A stretch of DNA of 64,000 nucleotides from Nocardioides iriomotensis (GCF_004168035.1 NZ_SDPU01000023.1:62001-126000), one strand, 5' to 3'; counted from the first letter of the stretch, positions 40,044 through 48,689 are shown. The notes: generated by a model from the sequence alone, not told the origin. Program-made: numbers and translations.

Positions 40044-40102
40044 GCATGTGCGTGGTTGTGACACCCGGGCGGGCTCGGAACGTGTCACAACGGCGCACGT
40101 GC
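40044..40102. terminator. long bidirectional hairpin between convergent genes
   Basis: GTTGTGACAC at 40055-40064 pairs perfectly with 40082-40091, and the stem extends outwards with three mismatches to about 21 bp around a 17-nt loop. It sits between the cupin and def genes, which converge, and would end both transcripts. Confidence 0.7.
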
Positions 40103-40160
40103 TCGGTTGGTGCGCCGACGATGCCGCCCGCACGGTGGCTGAAGGGGTTCCGCTGACGGG

Positions 40161-40775
40161 CTACTCCGCCCCGGCGCCCCAGCCCTCACCCACGACCGGC
40201 CACTCCGCGGGAAAGTCGGCGGCCGTCTCGTCGTGCTCCTTGAACAGCTTCTTGCGGGCCCGGCGGTTGAGCCGGTCGCCGAACACGGTGCCGCGGCAGT
40301 GGTCCGTCTCGTGCTGCAGGCACCGCGCGAGCAGGCCGTTGCCGGCGTAGCGCACGGGGCCGCCCTGCTCGTCCTGGCCCTCGACGGCCGCGAAGTCGGG
40401 CCGGGCGAGCGGGACGAACGCGCCGGGCAGCGACAGGCAGCCCTCGTCGCCGTCGTCGAGCTTGCGGCTGCGCCCCTCCGGCAGGAACAGCTCGGGGTTG
40501 CAGACCACGCCGCGGTGGTGCACGCCCTGGTCGTCGGGGCAGTCGAACACGAACACCGACCGGTCCACGCCGATCTGGCAGGCCGCCAGCCCGACCCCGT
40601 CGGCGGCGTACATCGTCGCGACCATGTCGGCGACCAGCGCCCGCAGGCTGTCGTCGAACTCCGTGACCGGCTCCTGCATCCGGTGCATCACGTCCTCGCC
40701 CCAGCGCGTGATCGGGCGGACCGTGCCGCCGTCGGGCAGCGTGGGGGAGTCGGGCGAGACCGGTACGTCGGACAT
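40161..40775 (-). CDS. def: peptide deformylase
   Basis: A 204-residue zinc/iron hydrolase that removes the formyl group from new proteins. The three motifs are GVGLAACQIG (usual Pro replaced by Cys), EGCLSLPG and QHETDHCRGTVFGDRL, so the metal ligands Cys and two His are intact. A basic C-terminal RLNRRARKKLFKEHDE follows. Two ATGs (40784, 40775) are possible; TAGGAT on the minus strand ends 7 nt before 40775, so 40775 is chosen. Confidence 0.93.
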   Translation of the reverse strand: MSDVPVSPDSPTLPDGGTVRPITRWGEDVMHRMQEPVTEFDDSLRALVADMVATMYAADGVGLAACQIGVDRSVFVFDCPDDQGVHHRGVVCNPELFLPEGRSRKLDDGDEGCLSLPGAFVPLARPDFAAVEGQDEQGGPVRYAGNGLLARCLQHETDHCRGTVFGDRLNRRARKKLFKEHDETAADFPAEWPVVGEGWGAGAE

Positions 40776-40782
40776 GGCGGCC

Positions 40783-40788
40783 ATCCTA
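40783..40788 (-). promoter_or_regulatory. -10 box (TAGGAT, minus strand) for def
   Basis: TAGGAT on the minus strand ends 7 nt before the ATG at 40775 and overlaps the alternative ATG at 40784. This decides the start and implies a leaderless def mRNA. Confidence 0.5.
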
Positions 40789-40854
40789 GGGAGCGGCCGA
40801 ACGGGCCCGGGCAGGCGCGTGACCCGCGCCACGACGGCCGATGGTGGCGCTGTG

Positions 40855-40871
40855 TGTAACTCGCAGTTACA
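40855..40871. promoter_or_regulatory. perfect 17-bp palindromic operator upstream of the acyl-CoA dehydrogenase pair
   Basis: TGTAACTCGCAGTTACA is a perfect inverted repeat (7-bp arms, 3-bp centre) ending 9 bp before the ATG at 40881. Its size and place suit a TetR-family repressor of fatty-acid catabolism. The cognate regulator is not in the window next to it. Confidence 0.7.
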
Positions 40872-40880
40872 GTTTCTGGC

Positions 40881-42239
40881 ATGACCGCCCCGACCCCCAC
40901 CCCGAGCCGCAGCCGGCACGGCCTGACGGCGAAGGACAAGGCCGACCCGATCGGCGTCGCCGTCTCCCTGCTGAACCGGCTCGCCCAGCTCCCGGCCCTC
41001 GACCGGCTCGGTCTCCGCCGGCCGACCGAGCGGGTCGTCTTCGAGGCCACCCGCTCCGGCTTCCGCACCGTCGGCGCCGTCAACCGGCAGTTCGCCCGCG
41101 CCGGCAAGCGCCGCGGGAAGCCGACCCGGGTGCCGAGCGCGCCGGGCACGAGCCGGTTCGACCTCACGCCGACCGAGGACGAGCAGATGCTCGTCGACGT
41201 CGTGCGCGAGCTCGCCGACGAGGTGCTGCGCCCCGCCGCGGCGGAGGCCGACGAAGCCGGCGCGACGCCCGACAAGGTGCTGGCCGCCGGCCGCGAGCTC
41301 GGCCTGCCGCTGCTCGGCGTCCCCGAGTCGCTCGGCGGCATCTCGGCCGAACGCTCCGCGATGGCCGGCGCGCTCGTCGCCGAGGCGCTCGCCCGCGGCG
41401 ACATGGGCCTCGCCGTCGCCTCGCTCGCCCCGGGTGCGGTCGCCACGGCGCTCTCCCTGTGGGGCACGCAGGAGCAGCAGGCGACGTACCTCCCCGCCTT
41501 CACCGGCGACGACGTCCCCGCCGCCGCGCTCGCGCTCACCGAGCCGCGGCCGCTGTTCGACCCGCTCGCCCCCGCCACGACCGCCACCAGGGACGGCGAC
41601 GGCTACGTCCTCGACGGGGTGAAGTCGATGGTGCCGCGCGGCGCCGACGCCGAGCTGTTCGTGGTCGGCGCGATGCTCGACGGCGCGCCTCGGATGTTCC
41701 TCGTCGAGTCCGGTACGGCGGGCGTCCAGATCGAGGCGGAGCCGGCGATGGGCCTGCGTGCCGCCGCCCTGACCCGGGTCGTGCTCGACGGCGTCCGTGT
41801 CGAGGAGATCGCGCTGCTCGGCACCACCGACGACCACGTCGAGTGCGTCCGCCTGGCGCGGATCGCCTGGAGCGCGCTGGCCGTCGGCACCGCGCAGGCC
41901 GTCCTCGACTACGTCGTCCCGTACGTGAACGAGCGGCAGGCGTTCGGCGAGCCGGTCAGCCACCGGCAGAGCGTCGCGTTCATGGTCGCCAACATCGGCA
42001 TCGAGCTGCAGGGCATGCGGCTGGTCACCTACCGCGCCGCCTCGCGGGCAGCGCAGGGCAAGGACTTCGCCCGCGAGGCCGCGCTGGCCCGCCGGCTGTG
42101 CGCCGAGCGCGGCATGCAGATCGGCAACGACGGCGTGCAGCTGCTCGGCGGTCATGGGTTCGTCAAGGAGCACCCGGTGGAGCGGTGGTACCGCGACCTC
42201 CGGGCCGTCGGCGTCATGGAAGGCACGGTGCTGATCTGA
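40881..42239 (+). CDS. acyl-CoA dehydrogenase-like subunit, first of a coupled pair
   Basis: A 452-residue acyl-CoA dehydrogenase homologue with an unusual N-terminal extension of about 95 residues. The FAD motif ERQAFGEPVSHRQSVAFMVA is present near residue 355, and the C-terminus has GVMEGTVLI with a Glu at the position of the usual catalytic base. The normal TEPxxGSD flavin/substrate motif is lost, reading ALTEPRPLFDPLAPATTA. Its stop overlaps the next gene (TGATG). Together with the complementary losses in that gene, this suggests an alpha2beta2 enzyme like mycobacterial FadE pairs. Confidence 0.87.
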   Translation: MTAPTPTPSRSRHGLTAKDKADPIGVAVSLLNRLAQLPALDRLGLRRPTERVVFEATRSGFRTVGAVNRQFARAGKRRGKPTRVPSAPGTSRFDLTPTEDEQMLVDVVRELADEVLRPAAAEADEAGATPDKVLAAGRELGLPLLGVPESLGGISAERSAMAGALVAEALARGDMGLAVASLAPGAVATALSLWGTQEQQATYLPAFTGDDVPAAALALTEPRPLFDPLAPATTATRDGDGYVLDGVKSMVPRGADAELFVVGAMLDGAPRMFLVESGTAGVQIEAEPAMGLRAAALTRVVLDGVRVEEIALLGTTDDHVECVRLARIAWSALAVGTAQAVLDYVVPYVNERQAFGEPVSHRQSVAFMVANIGIELQGMRLVTYRAASRAAQGKDFAREAALARRLCAERGMQIGNDGVQLLGGHGFVKEHPVERWYRDLRAVGVMEGTVLI

Positions 42240-43459
42240 TGATCAACCTCGAGACCCCCAAGAAGTTCCGGCCGCTCATCGGCAACGCCCACCAGGTCGC
42301 GATGAACCTGCTGCGGCCCAACTCCCGCAAGTACGACACCGCCGAGCACGAGTACCCCAAGGAGCTCGACATGCTCGCCGCGATGATCGACGGGCTGTCG
42401 GAGTCCGGCCAGGCGAGCGGTGCGGGCGCGTCCGGAGTACGCCGCGGCGAGGACGACCCGGCCACGAACGACGGTGGCACCAAGAACGGCGCCAACCTGG
42501 CCTCCGTGCTCTCCGTGATGGAGATGTGCTGGGGCGACGTCGGCCTCCTCCTCTCGATGCCGCGGCAGGGCCTCGGCAACTCCGCGATCGCCTCGGTCGC
42601 CGACGACGAGCAGGCGGAGCGGTTCAAGGGCGTCTGGGCGTCCATGGCGATCACCGAGCCCGGCACCGGATCCGACTCGGCCAACATCACGACGACCGCG
42701 CGCCTCGACGGCGACGAGTACGTCCTCGACGGCGAGAAGATCTTCGTCACCTCGGGGGAGCGGTCCGACCACGTCGTGGTCTGGGCGACCCTCGACAAGT
42801 CCAAGGGCCGCGCCGCGATCAAGTCGTTCGTGGTGCCCAAGGGCACGCCCGGCCTGACCGTCGGGCGACTGGAGCACAAGCTCGGCATCCGCGCCTCCGA
42901 CACCGCGACGATCCGGTTCGAGAACTGCCGGGTGCCGAAGGAGAACCTCCTCGGCTCGCCCGAGATCGACGTCAAGCAGGGCTTCGCCGGGGCGATGGCG
43001 ACCTTCGACAACACCCGCCCGCTGGTCGCCGCGATGGCACTCGGCTGCGCCCGCGCGTCGCTGGAGCTGACCCGCGAGCTGCTCGAGCAGGCCGGCGTGA
43101 CGGTCGACTACGACCGGCCGGCGCTGACCCAGCCGGCCGCCGCGGCGACGTACCTCCAGCTGGAGAGCGACTGGGAGGCGGCGTACCTGCTCACCCTCCA
43201 GGCGGCCTGGATGGCCGACAACCGCGAGCCCAACTCGCTCGAGGCGTCGATGGCCAAGGCCAAGGCCGGCCGGGTCGGCAGCGACGTCACGCTGCGCTGC
43301 GTCGAGCTGGCCGGCAGCCTCGGGTACGGCGAGCACGAGCTGCTCGAGAAATGGGCCCGCGACTCCAAGATCCTCGACATCTTCGAAGGCACCCAGCAGA
43401 TCCAGCAGCTGATCGTCGCGCGCCGCCTGCTCGGCAAGACCTCCGCCGAGCTGAAGTAG
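42239..43459 (+). CDS. acyl-CoA dehydrogenase subunit, second of a coupled pair
   Basis: A 406-residue acyl-CoA dehydrogenase. It keeps the substrate/flavin motif ITEPGTGSDSANITTTA and a catalytic Glu in DIFEGTQQIQQL. It lacks the ERxxFGxPI-Q motif that binds the FAD adenine; the region reads AGVTVDYDRPALTQPAAAAT. That missing motif is present in the preceding gene. The ATG overlaps the upstream stop by 1 nt. The exact acyl substrate is unknown. Confidence 0.9.
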   Translation: MINLETPKKFRPLIGNAHQVAMNLLRPNSRKYDTAEHEYPKELDMLAAMIDGLSESGQASGAGASGVRRGEDDPATNDGGTKNGANLASVLSVMEMCWGDVGLLLSMPRQGLGNSAIASVADDEQAERFKGVWASMAITEPGTGSDSANITTTARLDGDEYVLDGEKIFVTSGERSDHVVVWATLDKSKGRAAIKSFVVPKGTPGLTVGRLEHKLGIRASDTATIRFENCRVPKENLLGSPEIDVKQGFAGAMATFDNTRPLVAAMALGCARASLELTRELLEQAGVTVDYDRPALTQPAAAATYLQLESDWEAAYLLTLQAAWMADNREPNSLEASMAKAKAGRVGSDVTLRCVELAGSLGYGEHELLEKWARDSKILDIFEGTQQIQQLIVARRLLGKTSAELK

Positions 43460-43513
43460 CGCTCACCGTTTGAACCCACCCGAAGCGGGGCACTTCGGGC
43501 CCAGGAGGTCAAC

Positions 43514-43714
43514 ATGCGTATCGGTGGAATCGTGGTCGTGGTGTGGCTGCTGATCGGACTGCTCGCGGCGTTCCAGCGCGGCTACCTCGGCGGCGAGAAC
43601 AAGAGCTGTGCCGACGCGGGGACCATCGCGGTCAACATCGTCGCCGGACCGCTGAACTATGTCGGCGTCAACCCCAAGATCGAGGACTGCAAGACGCCCC
43701 AGCCGTCCAAGTGA
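43514..43714 (+). CDS. small conserved membrane protein
   Basis: A 66-residue protein with one N-terminal helix (about residues 4-20, GGIVVVVWLLIGLLAAFQRG), then a short exposed part with two cysteines (KSCADAG, IEDCKTP) that could form a disulfide. I recognise it as a small actinobacterial membrane protein without a known role. AGGAGG is well placed before the ATG. Confidence 0.8.
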   Translation: MRIGGIVVVVWLLIGLLAAFQRGYLGGENKSCADAGTIAVNIVAGPLNYVGVNPKIEDCKTPQPSK

Positions 43715-43751
43715 CGGTCCCCGGGTCGGCGTAGCCCGGCTCCGGTCGGGG

Positions 43752-43757
43752 GACGAT
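43752..43757 (+). promoter_or_regulatory. -10-like box (GACGAT) before the two-helix membrane protein
   Basis: GACGAT ends 6 nt before the ATG at 43764, consistent with a leaderless start. The first base departs from TANNNT. Confidence 0.35.
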
Positions 43758-43763
43758 GCCCCC

Positions 43764-44393
43764 ATGAAGCTCTACGCGGACGCTCCCGGTCGCCAGGCCC
43801 GGCAGGTCATCGGCGACCTCCTCCTCGTGCTCTGGGTCGCCCTCTGGGTGCGGCTCGCCACGGTCGTGCGCGACGCGACGCTCGCGCTCGCGGCCCCGGG
43901 GGAGCAGATCGAGGACGCCGGCAACGGCCTGGCCGGGAAGCTCCGCGACGCGGGCGCGACCGTCGGCGACCTGCCGCTGGTCGGCGACCAGGCCCGCGCG
44001 CCGTTCGACGGGGCCGGCTCGGCCGCCGACAAGATCGCCGCGGCCGGAGCCGCGCAGGTCGAGGCCGTGCACACCCTGGCGTTCTGGCTGTCGCTCGCGG
44101 TGGGGGCGATCCCGATCCTGATCGTCCTCGCCGTCTACGTCCCGCTCCGGTGGCGCTTCGTCCGCCAGGCCACCGCGGGCCGGCGCTTCATCGACGCCAG
44201 CGCCGACCTCGACCTGTTCGCCCTGCGGGCCATGAGCAACCAGCCGATGCACCGGATCGCAAGGATCAGCGACGACCCGGTCCGCGCCTGGCGCGACGGC
44301 GACCCCGAGGTCGTCCGCGCGCTCGCCGCCCTCGAGCTGCGCGACACCGGGCTCGGCCTGCCCCGTCTGGAACGACCCTCGCGTCCGCGCTGA
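43764..44393 (+). CDS. conserved two-helix membrane protein, unknown function
   Basis: A 209-residue protein with helices at about residues 17-38 and 94-118. Between them lies an amphipathic, Ala-rich extracytoplasmic segment (DAGNGLAGKLRDAGATVGDL, DGAGSAADKIAAAGAAQVEA). A cytoplasmic C-terminal part ends in RMSNQP-like, DPVRAWRDGDPEVVRALAAL. I know of similar actinobacterial proteins but no function. It follows the small membrane protein on the same strand. Confidence 0.8.
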   Translation: MKLYADAPGRQARQVIGDLLLVLWVALWVRLATVVRDATLALAAPGEQIEDAGNGLAGKLRDAGATVGDLPLVGDQARAPFDGAGSAADKIAAAGAAQVEAVHTLAFWLSLAVGAIPILIVLAVYVPLRWRFVRQATAGRRFIDASADLDLFALRAMSNQPMHRIARISDDPVRAWRDGDPEVVRALAALELRDTGLGLPRLERPSRPR

Positions 44394-44491
44394 GGGCTGC
44401 TTTGGTCGCATAATTTTTACCGACGGGCCGATCGACTGCACGGCTCGCGTGCGTATCGTGAAAGGGACCTTCGGGGGAAGGAGCCAGTGCG

Positions 44492-45694
44492 ATGTCGCTG
44501 ACTGCTGGCTGGGCGGCCGACGTGCTGCAGCCCGCCGGGGAGGCCACCGCGTCCCGGGACCTGGTGGCCAAGAGCCTGACCGCCGTGCGCGTCCACCTCG
44601 GCATGGAGGTCGCCTTCGTCGGCCGCTTCCAGGACGGCCGCCGGCACTTCGCGTTCGTCGACAGCGACCCCGGCTTCGTGCCGATCCGGGCCGGGGAGAG
44701 CGACGAGATCGAGGCGACCTACTGCGCCCGCGTGGTCGACGGCCGGCTCCCCGAGCTGATCCCGGATGCCGGCGCGCTCCGTGACACGGGCGACCTGCCG
44801 GTCATGCCGTTCCCGGTGGGTGCGCAGCTGTCGGTTCCCCTGCGCCGCCTCGACGGTACGGCGTTCGGCACGCTCTGCTGCTTCAGCCGGACGCCCGACG
44901 ACCGGCTCCGCCGGCGCGACCTGAACCTGCTGCGCCTGGTCGCCGACGTCATCGAGCCGCACGTCCGGTTCCTGATCAGCCGCGAGGAGTCCGCGGACCT
45001 CGCGAGCAGCCGCGTGGTCGGCGTGCTCTCCAGCGGCGGGCCGCAGATCGCGCTCCAGCCGATCGTCGACCTGCGCACCGACCGCGTCGCCGGCTTCGAG
45101 GCGCTCGCCCGGTTCCCCGACGACGTGGGCTGGACGCCCGACCAGTGGTTCGCCGAGGCGCACGGTGTCCGGTACGGCGTCACACTCGAGTCGGCAGCCG
45201 TCGCCGCCGCGCTGCGCACGATCGACCGGCTGCCCGAGGACGCGATGCTGGCGGTGAACGTGTCGGCGGAGGCGCTGTGTGCCGACGAGGCGATCGCCGC
45301 GATGGTCGCCGACGGACCGGCTGCGCGGGTGGTCGTCGAGCTCACGGAGCACCAGCGCGTGCCCCGGTCGGACCTGCTCGACGCCCGGCTGGCGGCGCTC
45401 CGAGAAGCGGGCGCGCGCATCGCGGTCGACGACGCCGGCTCCGGCTACGCCGGGCTCGAGCACATCCTGCACCTGCGACCCGAGGTGCTGAAGCTGGACC
45501 GCGTCCTCGTCCAGGGCGTCGCCCACCACGCCGGGCGGCGGGCGATGTGCGAGGCGATGGTCCAGTTCACCCGCAGCACCGGGGTCTTGCTCGTCGCGGA
45601 AGGTGTGGAGACCGAGCCGAACCTCGAGGTGCTGCGGGCGCTCGGCGTCGACCTGGCCCAGGGCTTCCTGCTCGGCCGGCCCACGGTCTGGTAG
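44492..45694 (+). CDS. GAF-EAL cyclic-di-GMP phosphodiesterase
   Basis: A 400-residue soluble protein. A GAF domain (about 15-165) has EVAFVGRFQDGRRHF, ATYCARVVDGRLPELI and AFGTLCCFSRTPDD. The EAL domain (about 180-398) keeps FEALARF, NVSAEAL, VVELTEH, DDAGSGYAGLEH (usual Phe replaced by Ala), LKLDRVL and AEGVETE. Metal ligands look intact, so phosphodiesterase activity is likely; no GGDEF domain. The region before the ATG is AT-rich around 44404-44420. Confidence 0.88.
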   Translation: MSLTAGWAADVLQPAGEATASRDLVAKSLTAVRVHLGMEVAFVGRFQDGRRHFAFVDSDPGFVPIRAGESDEIEATYCARVVDGRLPELIPDAGALRDTGDLPVMPFPVGAQLSVPLRRLDGTAFGTLCCFSRTPDDRLRRRDLNLLRLVADVIEPHVRFLISREESADLASSRVVGVLSSGGPQIALQPIVDLRTDRVAGFEALARFPDDVGWTPDQWFAEAHGVRYGVTLESAAVAAALRTIDRLPEDAMLAVNVSAEALCADEAIAAMVADGPAARVVVELTEHQRVPRSDLLDARLAALREAGARIAVDDAGSGYAGLEHILHLRPEVLKLDRVLVQGVAHHAGRRAMCEAMVQFTRSTGVLLVAEGVETEPNLEVLRALGVDLAQGFLLGRPTVW

Positions 45695-45718
45695 CGCTTC
45701 ACCCGCCCGCGCCCTGGG

Positions 45719-45724
45719 TACGTT
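45719..45724 (+). promoter_or_regulatory. -10 box (TACGTT) for a leaderless DUF2252 transcript
   Basis: TACGTT ends 6 nt before the ATG at 45731, as expected for transcription starting at the start codon. Confidence 0.5.
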
Positions 45725-45730
45725 CGGGCC

Positions 45731-47053
45731 ATGGCTCGCACCACCCGCAAGGCCCGGCAGCAGCTCATCGTCGACGTGCTCGAGGACGCGTTCGCCGATC
45801 TGATGACGGCCGACCCCAGGGCCTTCCGCGGGAAGTTCCGCAAGATGGCCGCCGACCCGTTCGCCTTCTACCGCGGCTCGGCCTGCCTGTTCTACGCCGA
45901 CATGACCAAGGCCGCGGACACGTGGGCCGACGAGCGCGCCGGCGCGGTGTGGATCCACGGCGACCTGCACGCCGAGAACTTCGGCACCTACATGGACTCC
46001 GACGGCCGGCTCGTGTTCGACGTGAACGACTTCGACGAGGCCTACATCGGGCACTTCTCATGGGACCTGCGCCGGTTCGTGGCGAGCCTGGCCCTGCTCG
46101 GCTGGCAGAAGGCACTGCCCGAGGAGGCGATCCGGCGGCTGGTCGGCACCTACCTGCGGGCCTACCTCGCGCAGGTCAACCACTACCTCGAGAGCGAGGA
46201 CGACGACGACTTCGCGCTGCACCTCGGCAACACCGACGGTCCGGTGCACGACATCCTCGTCGCCGCCCGGCTGTCCAGCCGGGTCGCGCTGCTCGACGGG
46301 ATCACCCGCATCGAGGGCGGCGTCCGCGCGTTCCGCGACGACGTCTCGGTGCGACGGCTGGGCAAGGCCGAGCGCCGCAAGGTCGATGAGGCGTTCGCGT
46401 CGTACCTCGACAGCATCCCGGAGTCCAAGCGCTTCGACCGCGAGCTCTTCTACGACGTGCGCGACGTCGTGGGCAAGTCCGGCTTCGGGATCGGCAGCGC
46501 CGGGCTGCCCGCGTACAACGTGCTGGTCGAGGGCTACAACCAGTCGCTCGACAACGACGTCATCCTGTCGATGAAGCAGGCCAACGTCCCCGCCGTCAGC
46601 CGCTTCGTCGACAGCGGCGAGGTCGAGAGGTACTTCGACCACGAGGGACACCGCACGGTCGTCAGCCAGCGCGCCCTGCAGGTGCACACCGACCCGCTGC
46701 TCGGCTACACCAGCCTCGACGGCGTCGGGTACGTCGTCGCCGAGGTGTCGCCCTACGAGGCCGACCTCGACTGGTCCTCGTTCACCGAGCCCGACGAGAT
46801 GAACGCCGTCGTCAAGGCGCTCGGCGCCGCGACGGCCAAGGTGCACTGCGCCTCCGACGAGGACAGCGAGCAGGACCTGGTGACCTTCCAGACGGAGGAG
46901 GCGATCGCGACGGTGCTGGAGGGCCGGCGCAAGGAGTTCGTCGCCGACCTCACCGACTTCGCCGTCGCCTACGCCGACACGGTGAAGGCCGACCACGCGC
47001 TGTTCGTCGACGCGTTCCGGGAGGGCCGGATCGGCGGGGTCAGCGCGACCTGA
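45731..47053 (+). CDS. DUF2252 family protein
   Basis: A 440-residue DUF2252 protein. The family motif WIHGDLHAENFGTYMDSDGR and FDVNDFDEAYIG resemble the catalytic loop and DFG-like site of aminoglycoside-kinase folds. KSGFGIGSAGLPAYNVLVEG and VVSQRALQVHTDPLLGYTS are also typical. It may phosphorylate a small molecule, but no member is firmly characterised to my knowledge. Its end overlaps the convergent LysR gene by 14 nt. Confidence 0.88.
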   Translation: MARTTRKARQQLIVDVLEDAFADLMTADPRAFRGKFRKMAADPFAFYRGSACLFYADMTKAADTWADERAGAVWIHGDLHAENFGTYMDSDGRLVFDVNDFDEAYIGHFSWDLRRFVASLALLGWQKALPEEAIRRLVGTYLRAYLAQVNHYLESEDDDDFALHLGNTDGPVHDILVAARLSSRVALLDGITRIEGGVRAFRDDVSVRRLGKAERRKVDEAFASYLDSIPESKRFDRELFYDVRDVVGKSGFGIGSAGLPAYNVLVEGYNQSLDNDVILSMKQANVPAVSRFVDSGEVERYFDHEGHRTVVSQRALQVHTDPLLGYTSLDGVGYVVAEVSPYEADLDWSSFTEPDEMNAVVKALGAATAKVHCASDEDSEQDLVTFQTEEAIATVLEGRRKEFVADLTDFAVAYADTVKADHALFVDAFREGRIGGVSAT

Positions 47054-47996
47054 CCGCCTCCTGCAGCGTGCTGGTCGCCCACCGCTCCTCGAGCTCGGCG
47101 GAGGTCTCGCGCAGCAGCCCCACGAACTCGCCGGCCAGGGGAGTGAGCCGCAGGTCGCGCTGGTGCAGCGCCCACAGCCGCCGGTGCAGCCGCGGCCGCT
47201 CCAGCTCTCGGTAGACCACGCCGTCCGCCGACCGCGCGCCAAGCTGCGACAGCACCGCGACGCCGAGCCCGGTGCCCACCAGCGACTGCGCGACGTCGTA
47301 CATCTCGGTCTCGAACTGCACCTGCGGCTGCAGGTCCACCGCCTCCGCGGCCCGGTCGAACTGCAGCCGCGCGTTGTCGCCGCGACGGACCGCCACCCAG
47401 CGCTCGCCGCGCAGCTGGGCGAGGCGGATCCGCCGGTGCGGGTCGCCCTGGGACAGCCGGTGCTCGACGGGGAGGGCGACCACCAGCGGGTCCTTCAGCA
47501 GGGGTACGGCGGTCAGCCAGGCCGGCCAGTCGGGCTCGTTGTCGTAGGTCGCGACGACCGCGACGTCCAGGTCGCCGGACGCCACCTTGGCGCCGCCGAC
47601 GGGGCTGCTCACCTCCTCGATCGAGAGGTCGCTGCCCGGGTGCCGGTGCCGCAGCGCGGTCATCGCCTCCGGGAGCAGCCGGATCGCGGCGGTGCTGAAC
47701 GTGCCGATCCGCAGCCGCAGCGACACGCGGCCCAGCGTCTCCTCCAGGTCCCGGCGGGCGGCGACGCAGGCGTCGTCCACCAGTTCGCCGTACCGCGCGA
47801 GCACCCGGCCGGCCTCGGTCAGGTGCGCACCGCGAGCGGTGCGGACAACGAGCGGGTAGCCCCAGTGCTCCTCGGCCCGGGCCACCTGGCCCGACAGTGC
47901 GGCCGGGGTGAGCCGTAGCTCGGCGGCGGCGCCGGAGAGCGAGCCGTGCGCGGCGACCAGCGCGAGCAGGCGGAGCTGGGCGGCCTCGTGCTGCAT
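47040..47996 (-). CDS. LysR family transcriptional regulator
   Basis: A 318-residue LysR regulator. The HTH occupies about residues 4-62 (LLALVAAHGSLSGAAAELRL, then TPAALSGQVARAEEHW). The substrate-binding domain follows with LRIGTFSTAAIRLLPEAM and LVGTGLGVAVLSQLG. It is divergent from the LysE-type exporter, 48-72 bp away. Such pairs usually have the regulator sense the exported amino acid. Confidence 0.9.
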   Translation of the reverse strand: MQHEAAQLRLLALVAAHGSLSGAAAELRLTPAALSGQVARAEEHWGYPLVVRTARGAHLTEAGRVLARYGELVDDACVAARRDLEETLGRVSLRLRIGTFSTAAIRLLPEAMTALRHRHPGSDLSIEEVSSPVGGAKVASGDLDVAVVATYDNEPDWPAWLTAVPLLKDPLVVALPVEHRLSQGDPHRRIRLAQLRGERWVAVRRGDNARLQFDRAAEAVDLQPQVQFETEMYDVAQSLVGTGLGVAVLSQLGARSADGVVYRELERPRLHRRLWALHQRDLRLTPLAGEFVGLLRETSAELEERWATSTLQEAVRSR

Positions 47997-48044
47997 GCAA
48001 GGAATCTTAATACTGGCTGCCACCAGACTCAGTTCCGTTACGTC

Positions 48045-48671
48045 ATGTCGACAACCAGAGTCGTACCTGTGAACGCCTCGCTCCTCGCCTTCCTCCCGGT
48101 CGCGGTCTTCCTCGTCGTGACGCCCGGGGTCAACAACCTGGTCGTGATCGGCAGCACCGTGGGCGGCGGCGTCCGCGGCGGTGCGCTGGCGACCGCGGGC
48201 ACGAGCCTCGGCGTGCTCGCCTGGGCGGTCGCCGTCGCGCTCGGCCTCGGGGCGCTCGTCACCGCCAGCGCGACGCTGTGGGTCGCCGTCCAGTGGGCGG
48301 GAGCCGGCTGGCTCGTCGTCCTCGGCGCCCGCTCGCTGCTGAAGGCCCGGCGACCTACGGCGGACGAGGGCGTCACGGACCGGCGGAGCTTCGCCGGCGC
48401 GCTCGCGACCGGGCTGCTCAACCCGCGCGCCGGGGTCGTCGCGGTCGCCGTGCTGCCGCAGTTCGTGGTTCCCGGCGCGCCGGTCGCGACGACGACGCTC
48501 GTCCTCGGCCTCGTGTGGGCCGGCCTCGCCACGCTCTGGAACCTCGTCGGCGTAGCCCTCGTCGCCCGCGGCCGCCGGCTCTTCACCGGTCCGGTCGGCC
48601 GCCGTGTCGTCGAGGTGGTCGCCGGGCTGGTGATGGTGCTGACCGGCGTCTCCGTCGTGCTGGGTGCGTAG
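48045..48671 (+). CDS. LysE/RhtB family amino-acid exporter
   Basis: A 208-residue protein with about six helices. FLPVAVFLVVTPGVNNLVVI and AVQWAGAGWLVVLGARSLLK are family features, as is FAGALATGLLNPRAGVVAVA. It probably exports an amino acid or similar metabolite; the substrate is unclear. Starts at ATG 48045 or GTG 48069 are possible; the latter matches the usual family N-terminus better, the former is kept as the longest plausible. The divergent LysR gene is the likely regulator. A long palindrome ends the transcript. Confidence 0.88.
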   Translation: MSTTRVVPVNASLLAFLPVAVFLVVTPGVNNLVVIGSTVGGGVRGGALATAGTSLGVLAWAVAVALGLGALVTASATLWVAVQWAGAGWLVVLGARSLLKARRPTADEGVTDRRSFAGALATGLLNPRAGVVAVAVLPQFVVPGAPVATTTLVLGLVWAGLATLWNLVGVALVARGRRLFTGPVGRRVVEVVAGLVMVLTGVSVVLGA

Positions 48672-48689
48672 GCGCCGCCACCACCGAAA

